This document shows, one piece after another, positions 16,646 to 25,100 of a stretch of 64,000 nt of DNA (its first letter is position 1; each line of letters begins with the position of its first letter). This DNA comes from Caballeronia catudaia (lineage in GTDB: Bacteria > Pseudomonadota > Gammaproteobacteria > Burkholderiales > Burkholderiaceae), in NCBI RefSeq assembly GCF_001544755.2, contig NZ_FCOF02000029.1, positions 1 to 64,000 on the forward strand, written 5' to 3'. The notes below the pieces were generated by a model, which had not been told where the DNA came from, made no database searches, and was given only the letters and a program-made list of their open reading frames with translations. The translations under genes were made by a program, and so were the position numbers.

Positions 16646-17794
16646 ATGCTGACGCGTCGCAAATTCCTGTGGTGCGCGGGCGCGGGCGCCGGCGCGATGC
16701 TCGTCGCGCCGCAACTCGTGTTCGCGTCCGCCGAAACCGACCGCCGCTTCGTGTTCGTGATCCAGCGCGGCGCGGCGGACGGGCTGAACATCGTCGTGCC
16801 GTATGGCGATCCGGCTTATGCGGCGGCGCGCGGACCGCTCGCCATCGACGCATCGACCGCGACGAAGCTCGACGGCACCTTCGCGCTGCATCCGTCGCTC
16901 GCGGCGACCGCGCAGATGTATCGCGACAAGGAGGCGCTGTTCGTGCACGCGGTGGCGTCGCCGTATCGTGAGCGCTCGCACTTCGACGGCCAGAACGTGC
17001 TCGAAACGGGCGGCGCCGCGCCGTATCGGCTGAAGGACGGCTGGATGAACCGCCTGCTCGCGATGCTGCCCGCGCCGCGCACCGATGCCATCGCGTTCGC
17101 GCCGACCGTGCCGCTCGCGCTGCGCGGCCGCGCGGAAGTGACGTCGTATGCGCCGTCGTCGCTGCCCCAGGCGCCGGACGATCTCATCGCGCGCGTGTCG
17201 CAGCTCTACGCGGGCGATGCGCAACTTCATTCGTTATGGGAGGCCGCGATGCAGGCGCGTGGTCTCGCCGCCGATGCGGGCGCGCGCCAGAATCCGGCGA
17301 GCCTCGGCAAGCTCGCGGCGACTTTCCTGAGCAAGCCCGACGGCCCGCGCATCGCGATGATCGAAACGGGCGGCTGGGACACGCACAGCGCGCAGAATCC
17401 GCGCCTCGCCACGCAACTGAAGGCGCTCGACGCGATGCTCGCCGCCCTGCGCGATGGCCTGGGCGTTCACTGGGCCAACACGACAGTGCTGGTCGCGACC
17501 GAGTTCGGCCGCACGGCGGCGGCGAATGGCACGGGCGGCACGGATCACGGCACGGCGTCGGCGGCGATGATCGTCGGCGGCGCGGTGGCCGGCGGACGCG
17601 TGCTCGCGGACTGGCCGGGACTCGCTGCGGCATCGCTGTATCAGGCGCGCGACCTGAAGCCGACGATCGGGCTCGATGCGGTCATCGCGAGCGCGGCGGG
17701 CGAGACCTTCGGCATCGATCCGCGGCAGGCACGTGCGGCGCTCTTTCCCGATGGCGGCGCGCAACAGTTTGGACAACGAATCCTGAGGGCGTAA
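16646..17794 (+). CDS. DUF1501 domain protein with Tat signal
   Basis: The 382-residue product begins with a twin-arginine leader (LTRRKFLWCAGAGAGAML), so it is exported folded. The mature part fits DUF1501, a family related to the alkaline phosphatase/sulfatase fold: QRGAADGLNIVVPYGD, TGGWDTHSAQN and FGRTAAANGTGGTDHGT are visible. It starts 3 bases after the DUF1800 stop, with GAGGAG ahead. The partnership with DUF1800 is conserved but its role is unknown. Confidence 0.88.
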   Translation: MLTRRKFLWCAGAGAGAMLVAPQLVFASAETDRRFVFVIQRGAADGLNIVVPYGDPAYAAARGPLAIDASTATKLDGTFALHPSLAATAQMYRDKEALFVHAVASPYRERSHFDGQNVLETGGAAPYRLKDGWMNRLLAMLPAPRTDAIAFAPTVPLALRGRAEVTSYAPSSLPQAPDDLIARVSQLYAGDAQLHSLWEAAMQARGLAADAGARQNPASLGKLAATFLSKPDGPRIAMIETGGWDTHSAQNPRLATQLKALDAMLAALRDGLGVHWANTTVLVATEFGRTAAANGTGGTDHGTASAAMIVGGAVAGGRVLADWPGLAAASLYQARDLKPTIGLDAVIASAAGETFGIDPRQARAALFPDGGAQQFGQRILRA

Positions 17795-17797
17795 GGT

Positions 17798-18433
17798 TCA
17801 GCCCTTCGACAGCAACGCCGCGACATGCGTCGAGCCGGTCTGCTCGGCGATGTCCTTCGCCGTCATGCCGCGATCGTCGCGCAGATCGCGTCGCGCGCCG
17901 CGTGCGAGCAGCATCGACGCGGTGTCTTCCTGATCGTAGCCCGCCGCCCACATCAGGGCCGTGAGGTGATTCCGGTACGCCGCGTTCACATCGACGCCCG
18001 CATCGAGCAGACGCTGCACGATGGCCGTATGCCCGCGCCCGGCGGCGTACTCGATCGCGGTTTTGCCGATGCGGTCGGCCGCGGCGGCATCGGCATGATG
18101 CGCGAGCAGGAGCGCGGCGATTTCGTCGTTGCCATCGAAGGCGGCGGCCATCAGCGGCGTGATGCCCTGCACGTCCGCCTGATTCACGTTCGCGCCCCGC
18201 TCGATCAGCATGCGCGCCATCGCCGTCAGGCCTTTCTTGCACGCGCTGATGAGCGGCGTGTCACCGATGCGGTTGCGCGCGTCGATTGCCGCGCCTTCGT
18301 CGACGAGGCGCGTGACGGCCGCCCGGTCGCCCGCGCGCGTCGCGGTGAGCAACTGTTCGTTGAGCGTGTAGGTGTCGGGTTCGGCGTGAGCGGCCGCGCA
18401 AACCAGCATCATCGACAAGACGAGCGCTTTCAT
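17798..18433 (-). CDS. Exported ankyrin-repeat protein
   Basis: The 211-residue product has a signal peptide (MKALVLSMMLVCAAAHA) and then about five ankyrin repeats of 33 residues, seen as GDTPLISACKKG, GITPLMAAAFDGN, GKTAIEYAAGRGH and LTALMWAAGYDQ. Periplasmic ankyrin proteins often assist or protect partner enzymes. It overlaps the cytochrome gene by ATGA, so it is expressed with the PQQ dehydrogenase and may bind one of these two proteins. This role is inferred. Confidence 0.9.
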   Translation of the reverse strand: MKALVLSMMLVCAAAHAEPDTYTLNEQLLTATRAGDRAAVTRLVDEGAAIDARNRIGDTPLISACKKGLTAMARMLIERGANVNQADVQGITPLMAAAFDGNDEIAALLLAHHADAAAADRIGKTAIEYAAGRGHTAIVQRLLDAGVDVNAAYRNHLTALMWAAGYDQEDTASMLLARGARRDLRDDRGMTAKDIAEQTGSTHVAALLSKG

Positions 18434-19044
18434 TGCAGATTCGCAATGTAGTTCGCGAGATTCTCGATATCCGCGTCCGTCAGGTTCTTCGATACGCTCG
18501 TCATGTTGCCCGCGTCGTTGGTTCGCTTCCTGTCGCGGAAGTCCTGCAACTGCTTGACGATATACGGATACTGCTGCCCCGCGACGCGAGGAATCTCGTT
18601 CTGCCCCGAGGAGCCTCCGAGATGACACATCGTGCAGAGAATTTCTTCGGACTTCTTCCTGCCCGCCTCGACCTTGATTGGGTCCGCCTTGAAATCGGTG
18701 GCGATCGGCTTTTGCGCGGCGAAGTAATCCGCGAGCGCGTGCATGTCCTCGGGCGTGAGATTCAAGGCCATCGGGGACATGCGCGGGTCGCTGCGGCGGC
18801 CCGCCTTGAAATCGCGCAACTGCAGATAGAGATAGCGCGACGTCTGTCCCGCGAGCGACGGATACTCGCCCGTCGTGGAGTTGCCGCCGAGACCGTGACA
18901 CGACGTGCAGATGGCCGCCTTCGCTGCTGCGGCGGCGGCCGCGTCGGCAGCGCGGGACAACGACGGCAGCGACAACAGCAGGCACACGACGATCCACAGC
19001 GCGTAGACGAGCCAGATACGCACACGGATCGCGCGTGTCTTCAT
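18430..19044 (-). CDS. Dihaem cytochrome c (c4/c553 type)
   Basis: The 204-residue protein has an N-terminal signal or anchor (VYALWIVVCLLLSLPSLSRA) and two haem sites, CTSCH near residue 46 and CTMCH near 138. Axial methionines are likely in RMSPMA and NMTSVS. It probably accepts electrons from the PQQ dehydrogenase, whose stop codon overlaps its start by one base (TGATG at 19042-19046), and passes them to the oxidase. Confidence 0.92.
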   Translation of the reverse strand: MKTRAIRVRIWLVYALWIVVCLLLSLPSLSRAADAAAAAAAKAAICTSCHGLGGNSTTGEYPSLAGQTSRYLYLQLRDFKAGRRSDPRMSPMALNLTPEDMHALADYFAAQKPIATDFKADPIKVEAGRKKSEEILCTMCHLGGSSGQNEIPRVAGQQYPYIVKQLQDFRDRKRTNDAGNMTSVSKNLTDADIENLANYIANLQ

Positions 19045-20783
19045 CAGGGCAGCGCGAACACCATCACACTGTTGCCGCGCTTGGCATCGATCTGCGTGTT
19101 GCCGCCGGCCGCGACCGCGATGTACTGCTTGCCGTTCACCATGTACGACACCGCCGGCGCATTGACGCCCGCGCCGCACTGGAACTCCCACAGTTTGCGG
19201 CCGTTGGCGGCGTCGAAGGCGCGGAAGAGCCCGTTGGCTTCGCCGTTGAACACGAGCCCGCCCGCGGTCGCGAGCACGCCGCCGATCAGCGGCTGCTCCG
19301 TCTTGAAGCCCCACGCGATCTTGCCGGTATCGACATTCACCGCGACGAGCCTGCCCCACTGCTGCTCCGACGGTATCACCTTGAACGCGCCGCCGAGCCA
19401 CAGCTTGCCGCCGGGATACGCCACTTCCTCGACCTGATACGTCATCGGCTGATGCAGGTTCGCCGCGTAGGCCATGCGCGTCTTCGGACTGAACGCCATC
19501 GGCGACCATTCGACGCCGCCGTTCGCGCCCGGCAGCATGCGCGCGCCGGTGGGCGTCGGCAGGGTCCAGACGCCTTCCTGCGGAACCATCGCATCGGAGA
19601 TGCGGATGATTTTCCCGTCGCGGCGGTCGTGCACATACACGAAGCCCGTCTTGCCGCCGTGGATGATGGCGGGAATCATCTGCCCGTTCTTGTCCTTCAC
19701 GTCGACGAGAATCGGCGGGCTCGCCGCATCGAGATCCCACACGTCATGCGCGATGTACTGGTAGTGCCATTTGTACTTGCCGGTATCGAGCTCGATCGCG
19801 ACGAGCGAATCGGTATAGAGATTGTCGCCGGGGCGAATCGCGCCATAGAGATCCGGCGACGGATTGCCGACCACGAAATACACCGTGCGCGTCTGGCGAT
19901 CAATCGCGGGCGCCATCCACACGCCGCCGCCGAGCGTCTTCGTGAAATCCGTGCCCTTGTCCGCGAGCGTCTTCTTCTCCGCGGCGATGTCGCGTTTCAT
20001 GTTGCGGCCGACGGCATCGTTCTCCGCCCAGACGCCTTCGCTGCCCGTGTCGGGAATCGTGTAGAAGGTCCACAGCAACTGGCCCGAGTTCGCGTCGAAC
20101 GCTTTCACAAAGCCGCGTATGCCGTACTCTCCGCCGTTCGTGCCGATCAGCACTTTGTCATCGACGACGACCGGCGCCATCGTCTCCGAATAGCCCTCTT
20201 CCGGATCGGCGATCTGCGTCGACCAGAGCACGTTGCCGGTCTTCGCATCGAGCGCGACGAGCTTCGCATCGAGCGTGCCCATGAAGAGCCGGTTGCCCGA
20301 GATCGCGACGCCGCGATTGTTCGGACCACAGCAGAAGGTCGTGACCGGACCCATCTTGTGCTTGTAATGCCAGAACTCCTTGCCCGTGACCGCGTCGATC
20401 GCATAGACGTGGTTGTAGGACGTGGTGAGGAACATCACGCCGTTCGAAACGATCGGCGCGGTTTCCATCGACTCCATGACCGCCGTCTGAAAGATGAACG
20501 CGGGCTTGAGTTTCGCCACGTTCGACGTGTTGATCTGCGTCGCGGGTGCGTAGCGCGTTTCGGCATACGAGCCGTTCGAGTGCAGCCACGACGCGCTGTC
20601 GCCCGCGGCGCTGTCGAGTTGCTGCTGCGAGATCGGCCGCAACGTCGATGGAACCGGCGAGGCTTGCGTCGTGTTGGCGTTCTGGACTTCGTCGGCGGCC
20701 TGAATTCCGGGCGATGTCACGATCCCGAAAGCACCGAAGGCAACAATGAGCGGAACGAGCGAAGTGCGGGAAAAACCGGCCAT
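19044..20783 (-). CDS. PQQ-dependent alcohol/aldehyde dehydrogenase, lanthanide-type active site
   Basis: This is a 579-residue periplasmic quinoprotein with signal peptide and an eight-bladed propeller. The vicinal disulfide CC is in TTFCCGPNN and the catalytic Asp in HDVWDLDAASPP. The residue two positions after this Asp is also Asp (D-x-D), which in the family marks lanthanide-dependent enzymes such as XoxF and ExaF. It oxidises an alcohol or sugar and feeds the cytochrome encoded next. Substrate not predictable. It heads a three-gene operon with overlapping junctions. Confidence 0.9.
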   Translation of the reverse strand: MAGFSRTSLVPLIVAFGAFGIVTSPGIQAADEVQNANTTQASPVPSTLRPISQQQLDSAAGDSASWLHSNGSYAETRYAPATQINTSNVAKLKPAFIFQTAVMESMETAPIVSNGVMFLTTSYNHVYAIDAVTGKEFWHYKHKMGPVTTFCCGPNNRGVAISGNRLFMGTLDAKLVALDAKTGNVLWSTQIADPEEGYSETMAPVVVDDKVLIGTNGGEYGIRGFVKAFDANSGQLLWTFYTIPDTGSEGVWAENDAVGRNMKRDIAAEKKTLADKGTDFTKTLGGGVWMAPAIDRQTRTVYFVVGNPSPDLYGAIRPGDNLYTDSLVAIELDTGKYKWHYQYIAHDVWDLDAASPPILVDVKDKNGQMIPAIIHGGKTGFVYVHDRRDGKIIRISDAMVPQEGVWTLPTPTGARMLPGANGGVEWSPMAFSPKTRMAYAANLHQPMTYQVEEVAYPGGKLWLGGAFKVIPSEQQWGRLVAVNVDTGKIAWGFKTEQPLIGGVLATAGGLVFNGEANGLFRAFDAANGRKLWEFQCGAGVNAPAVSYMVNGKQYIAVAAGGNTQIDAKRGNSVMVFALP

Positions 20784-21135
20784 GACAGTCTCTCAAATCG
20801 TTCTTGTATCGTCCTCGTTGGTTGCGGCGGAGCATAACGTGCTCTTTTCTGCGCCCGCAAAAAGAATAGGCAATTTAATAACGCATTTCCAGCAAACATC
20901 GAAGCACCCGTTCGATGCGCCACGCATGCGAAGAAGGGTATTTCATGGGCAGGCGCGTGACGATTTTTAGTAGTATGGATTGGATGCCGTTATCATTGCG
21001 CCCGTCACGCCGGAAGCGGCTTGCCGGATCGCCGGCTTTCGCTTATCGCTCGCTTATCGTTCGTGTAGCGCTCGTTGCGCGCCGTCTCGATGTTTCCTGT
21101 TGCGGCATCGACCCTCACTTTCATCCGGACGCATC
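20784..21135. other. Intergenic region between divergent genes
   Basis: This 352-base gap separates the PQQ dehydrogenase operon and the AI-2E transporter and must hold both promoters. The part near 20860-20890 is AT-rich. I see no convincing -35/-10 pair, operator or RNA structure. Confidence 0.5.
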
Positions 21136-22308
21136 ATGCCAATCCTATCCAACGGGCAGCCGAATCCGAATCCCCGCCAGCCGGTGGATATCGCCCGCAT
21201 CCTGCTCGTCATCACGATCCTGACCGCGCTCACGGTCGGCAGCCTCTACGTGCTGCGCCCGTTCCTGCCCGGTCTCATCTGGGCGACGACGATCGTCGTC
21301 GCGACCTGGCCGCTCATGCTCGCCGTGCAGCGGCGCTGCGGCAACCGCCGCTGGATCGCGACCACCGTGATGCTGCTCATCCTGCTGATCGTCATCGTGC
21401 TGCCGCTCTATTCGGCTATCTCCACGCTCGCGGTGCACGGCGCCGACATCATGGCCGCCATCAAGAGCCTGCCGAGCTATGCCCTGCCGCCGCCGCCGAA
21501 CTGGGTGCACGATGTGCCGCTCGCGGGCGCGCGGGTTTCGAAGGAATGGCAGACGCTCTCGGACGCGGGCCCCGGCGGCCTGCTCGCGAAGCTCGAACCG
21601 TATGTGACGATCGCCGCACGCTGGATGCTTTCGCATGCGGCCGTCGTCGGCGTGTTCGTGATGCACATGCTGATCACCATCGTCATCTCCGGCATTCTGT
21701 ATATGAACGGCGAGGCGGCGGGACGCTTCGTCGTGCGCTTCGCGACGCGCATCGCCGCGCAGCGCGGCGCGGAAGCCGTGAAGCTCGCCGGCCTCGCGAT
21801 TCGCGCGGTGGCGCTCGGCATCGTCGTGACGGCGGTCACGCAGTCGGCGCTAGGCGGCATCGGGCTCGCGCTCGCGGGCGTGCCGGCGGCGGGCATCATC
21901 ACGGCCGTCATGCTGATGCTGTGTCTCGCGCAGATCGGCCCGCTGCTGCCGCTTCTCGGCGGCGTCGCCTATCTCTTCTGGCACGACGCGCACATCGCGG
22001 GATCGCTGCTGCTGGTGTGGTCGATCATGATCGCCATGCTCGACAACTTCCTGCGGCCGATTCTCATCAAGCGCGGCGTGAACCTCTCGATGCTGCTGAT
22101 TCTCTCCGGCGTGCTCGGCGGCATGTTCGCGTTCGGCATAGTCGGATTGTTCATCGGTCCCGTCATTCTCGCGGTCACGTCGACGATCCTGAATGCGTGG
22201 ATCAACGAGCAGCCGCCGCTGCCGCAAGTCGAAGCGATGACTAACGAGGAAGTCGCCAAACCCACATCGGCTGCGGATCTCGCGGATGCATCGCGGAGGC
22301 GGACGTGA
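21136..22308 (+). CDS. AI-2E family transporter
   Basis: The 390-residue integral membrane protein has about eight transmembrane segments and the family pattern LPLLGGVAYLFWHDA, VWSIMIAMLDNFLRPILIKRG and GIVGLFIGPVILAV. Members include YdiK and TqsA; some export autoinducer-2, others are Na+/H+ antiporters, so the substrate is uncertain. The ATG at 21136 gives the usual N-terminus; no good ribosome-binding site precedes it. Confidence 0.88.
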   Translation: MPILSNGQPNPNPRQPVDIARILLVITILTALTVGSLYVLRPFLPGLIWATTIVVATWPLMLAVQRRCGNRRWIATTVMLLILLIVIVLPLYSAISTLAVHGADIMAAIKSLPSYALPPPPNWVHDVPLAGARVSKEWQTLSDAGPGGLLAKLEPYVTIAARWMLSHAAVVGVFVMHMLITIVISGILYMNGEAAGRFVVRFATRIAAQRGAEAVKLAGLAIRAVALGIVVTAVTQSALGGIGLALAGVPAAGIITAVMLMLCLAQIGPLLPLLGGVAYLFWHDAHIAGSLLLVWSIMIAMLDNFLRPILIKRGVNLSMLLILSGVLGGMFAFGIVGLFIGPVILAVTSTILNAWINEQPPLPQVEAMTNEEVAKPTSAADLADASRRRT

Positions 22309-22499
22309 TTGATAAATAGATTCGCATTTTGTCGCATTTGTTTGCGGCAATCAGATTGCGCTTAATTGGCGAATTAGGATTCTTACGAAAATAAGATTTT
22401 CTCCGATTAAATAGCGTGTTTCACGATAATCGGGCAGTGAAGGTCCGCTACAATACAAACCTTTGATACTTGCCCGATTCAGGGCGCAGGGGATTGACC

Positions 22500-23051
22500 A
22501 TGTCTTTGCGCGACGTGGACGCCATCGATTACATCGGAGTGAACATTCTCTTCAAGCGTGTATATGTCGGGCTCTTCGACGAGCTCGACTGGCGCGATGA
22601 ACGGGAACACCAGGATTTGCTCACGAAGAAAATCGACCACTACATTCGTTATATTCGCTCCGGCAAATTGCTGTTGAATTATCCGAAAGTTCGCGGTTAT
22701 GAGATCGTGATCGAATATGTGTCGACGCATTCCATGCCTTCCTCTGCGCGCGAATACTGGAAATCGCGTGAACGCCTATTGGCCGATGCCGGTTACACAA
22801 CGCGTGCCCGCGGCGTAGACGTGCGTCCTTCGCTCGGCATCGCGGTCGAAAAACCCGAGCCTGTCGAAACAGAGCATGTCGAGGCCGAGCCCGTCGAGCC
22901 GCCCGCGCTGGAAGTGCTCGATGCCGATCCGCACGCGCAACTTGCCGACGTCACCGATATCGCGTATCTCCCGCCGCTGTCGCGCGAGTCGCGCCGGAGG
23001 CAAGCCCTCCCTTTACTGAGGCGCCTGGCGATGCGCCAGGCGGCCGGCTGA
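22500..23051 (+). CDS. Hypothetical protein with DUF6572-like N-terminal domain
   Basis: The 183-residue product has an N-terminal domain of about 85 residues with DAIDYIGVNILF, LFDELDWRDEREHQ and KKIDHYIRYIRSGKLL. This resembles the small DUF6572 fold, but I cannot confirm it. The C-terminal half is acidic, Pro/Glu-rich (EKPEPVETEHVEAEPVE) and probably disordered. AGGGG lies ahead of the ATG at 22500. The 190 bases upstream are AT-rich compared with the rest, with TACAAT at 22451-22456 as a possible -10. Confidence 0.7.
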   Translation: MSLRDVDAIDYIGVNILFKRVYVGLFDELDWRDEREHQDLLTKKIDHYIRYIRSGKLLLNYPKVRGYEIVIEYVSTHSMPSSAREYWKSRERLLADAGYTTRARGVDVRPSLGIAVEKPEPVETEHVEAEPVEPPALEVLDADPHAQLADVTDIAYLPPLSRESRRRQALPLLRRLAMRQAAG

Positions 23052-23078
23052 AGAACGCATGACCCCGCAAACAAAAAG

Positions 23079-23117
23079 GCGGCGTGGCTCGAAGTAGAGC
23101 CACGCCGCTTTCGTTTT
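23079..23117. terminator. Bidirectional terminator
   Basis: A 12-base-pair GC stem (23079-23090 with 23097-23108, loop GAAGTA), flanked by AAAAA on the left and TTTCGTTTT on the right, lies between convergent genes ending at 23051 and 23141. Confidence 0.88.
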
Positions 23118-23140
23118 ACGCGCGCGTTCGACGCGTCACA

Positions 23141-23866
23141 TCACTTCGCGCCGGTCAACGCCGAAGTCGCGATGGACGGCACGGAAATGCCGTTCGTCTT
23201 CGCGTATTGCACCGCTTGCGTGAGCGTCTGCACGAGCGACTGCAACTGTCCCGGCGCGGATTGCGCGATATAGGTCGCGGCCTGTGCGGTCGCCGGGTTC
23301 GAACCGGCTTGCAGCAGCGACGACATATTCATCGAGTTCGACACGGAGCCGAGATCCGATTGCAGGCCGGCGTACTGCTTTACGCCTTGCCCGAGCGACG
23401 CGAGGCCTTCGGTGAAGGTCTTCTTGCTCGCGGCGGTGGGTGGCGTGGCCGCGCCGCTGGTCATTGCCTGCATCAACGATTGCGAAACGCTCTGCTGCGT
23501 GCCGCCGAGCTGCGACAGCACGCTCGTGCTCGGTACGCCGCTTCCGCCCGATGCGCCCGACAACAAGCCAGCCGCCGATTGCGCCTGGCTCGCGACACTC
23601 GACATGCCCATTGCAGACGCGAGGCTCGACTGCCCCGACAGCACCTGCTGGTTCGCACCGAGATAGTTCTGCACGAGCGAAGTCAGCGCCGAAGGCTGCG
23701 CCGCGCCGTTCGCGCCGGCGGCGGCTTCGGACTTGCCGCTGCCGAAGCCGAATTGCTGAAGGTTGATCTGTGCGTGCGACGCGGCCGGTGCGATCAGCGC
23801 GAATGCGATGCCGGCCGACAGAAGCGCCCGATGTGACATACGAATCGGTGACTTACGGTTCGGCAT
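23141..23866 (-). CDS. DUF2501 exported protein (YjjA-like)
   Basis: The 241-residue product has a signal peptide ending near PAASHAQ and a mature part rich in Ser, Gln, Gly and Ala (GLLSGASGGSGVPSTSVLSQLGG). The C-terminal region (QSAPGQLQSLVQTLTQAVQYAKTNGI) matches DUF2501/YjjA. GAGGAGG precedes the ATG at 23866. Function unknown, presumably periplasmic. Confidence 0.82.
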   Translation of the reverse strand: MPNRKSPIRMSHRALLSAGIAFALIAPAASHAQINLQQFGFGSGKSEAAAGANGAAQPSALTSLVQNYLGANQQVLSGQSSLASAMGMSSVASQAQSAAGLLSGASGGSGVPSTSVLSQLGGTQQSVSQSLMQAMTSGAATPPTAASKKTFTEGLASLGQGVKQYAGLQSDLGSVSNSMNMSSLLQAGSNPATAQAATYIAQSAPGQLQSLVQTLTQAVQYAKTNGISVPSIATSALTGAK

Positions 23867-23974
23867 GGTCGGTTCCTCCTCTTGAATGTCCGATGAACGG
23901 TGAGCCAGCTTCGACCCGTCGGACATTCACACAGTTCGCCGCGGAAACAATTGCTTGCGAATTGCGTCTGGAGA

Positions 23975-25096
23975 TTATGCGCACAGCTCCGCGAGCGGAT
24001 GCATCTCTTTACGCCACGGAGATGAGAGAAAGTGCTGCACGCGCTCGGCGCGCACCTGCGCGAGCGTCGTCGGCGCGAAACGAGGCCGCTGATCTTTGTC
24101 GATAATGAGCGCGCGCACGCCTTCGACGAAATCGCCGTCGTCGATCGCGCGATACACGACGCCCAGCTCCATGCGAAAGCAATCCGCAAGGGACATCTGA
24201 CGGCCGCGCAAGAGCGCGTGATACGTCACCTCGAGCATCGTCGGCGAGTGGCGTTCGAGCGTGCCCAGCGTCGCGCGCGACCATTCGTTGTCCGCATCGG
24301 CGGCAAGCGACGCCGCGATGCGTTCCGCGCCGCCTGTCGCGCACGCGGTGAAATGACGCCTGATCTGCGCGCGGAGTTCGTCGACTGGCGCGTGGCGCTC
24401 GATGTTCGCGCTCGGCACGAACACGCGCCTCAACTGCGTCATTGCATCTTGCGCGTCGTGCCAGCGCACCGTTTCGAGACGCTCGATGAAGCCGCGCAGC
24501 CAAGCGGACGGCACGCATTCATCCGCGAGCCCGATGCGCTTCGCATCCGCGCCCGACAGACTCGCACCGGTCAGGCCGACGTACAGCGCGAGATCGCGTG
24601 GCAGCACGCGCAGGAAGTGCGTCGCGCCGACATCGGGCAGGAGTCCGATGCGCGTTTCGGGCATCGCCATGCGCGTGCGCTCGGTCGCGATGCGCAGCGC
24701 CGCGCCTTGCGCGAGGCCCATGCCGCCGCCCATCACGATGCCGTCCATCAGCGCGATGACCGGCTTCGCGAAACGATGGATCGTGTAATCGAGCCGATAT
24801 TCGTCGATGAAAAATTTCAGCCACGGTGTCGCGTGATGCGGATCGTTGCGCACGGCGTGATACAGCTTGCGCACGTCGCCGCCCGCGCAAAACGCCTTGT
24901 CACCGGCGCCGCGTAAAACGACCGCGAGGATGGCATCGTCTTCGGCGCAGGTGGCGAAACAATCGGCGAGCAGCGCGATCATGTCGTGCGACAGCGCGTT
25001 CATCGCATGCGGCCGGTCGAGCGTGACGATCGCCACCCGATTGACGATTTCGAAGGCGACTTCCGGCGTGTCGCGCAACAGCCCTTGCGTGCTCAT
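23975..25096 (-). CDS. 3-hydroxyisobutyryl-CoA hydrolase (crotonase superfamily)
   Basis: The 373-residue product has the crotonase core (NALSHDMIALLAD, FCAGGDVRKLYH with the oxyanion-hole GGD, MGGGMGLAQGA, AMPETRIGLLPDVG). The C-terminal extension, total length near 370 and the glutamate motif PETRIGLLPDVG are as in 3-hydroxyisobutyryl-CoA hydrolases of valine breakdown. It is the third gene of an operon with an acyl-CoA dehydrogenase and an acyl-CoA synthetase, 4 bases after the synthetase stop. A plain enoyl-CoA hydratase would be about 260 residues. Confidence 0.82.
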   Translation of the reverse strand: MSTQGLLRDTPEVAFEIVNRVAIVTLDRPHAMNALSHDMIALLADCFATCAEDDAILAVVLRGAGDKAFCAGGDVRKLYHAVRNDPHHATPWLKFFIDEYRLDYTIHRFAKPVIALMDGIVMGGGMGLAQGAALRIATERTRMAMPETRIGLLPDVGATHFLRVLPRDLALYVGLTGASLSGADAKRIGLADECVPSAWLRGFIERLETVRWHDAQDAMTQLRRVFVPSANIERHAPVDELRAQIRRHFTACATGGAERIAASLAADADNEWSRATLGTLERHSPTMLEVTYHALLRGRQMSLADCFRMELGVVYRAIDDGDFVEGVRALIIDKDQRPRFAPTTLAQVRAERVQHFLSSPWRKEMHPLAELCA

Positions 25097-25100
25097 GCGT

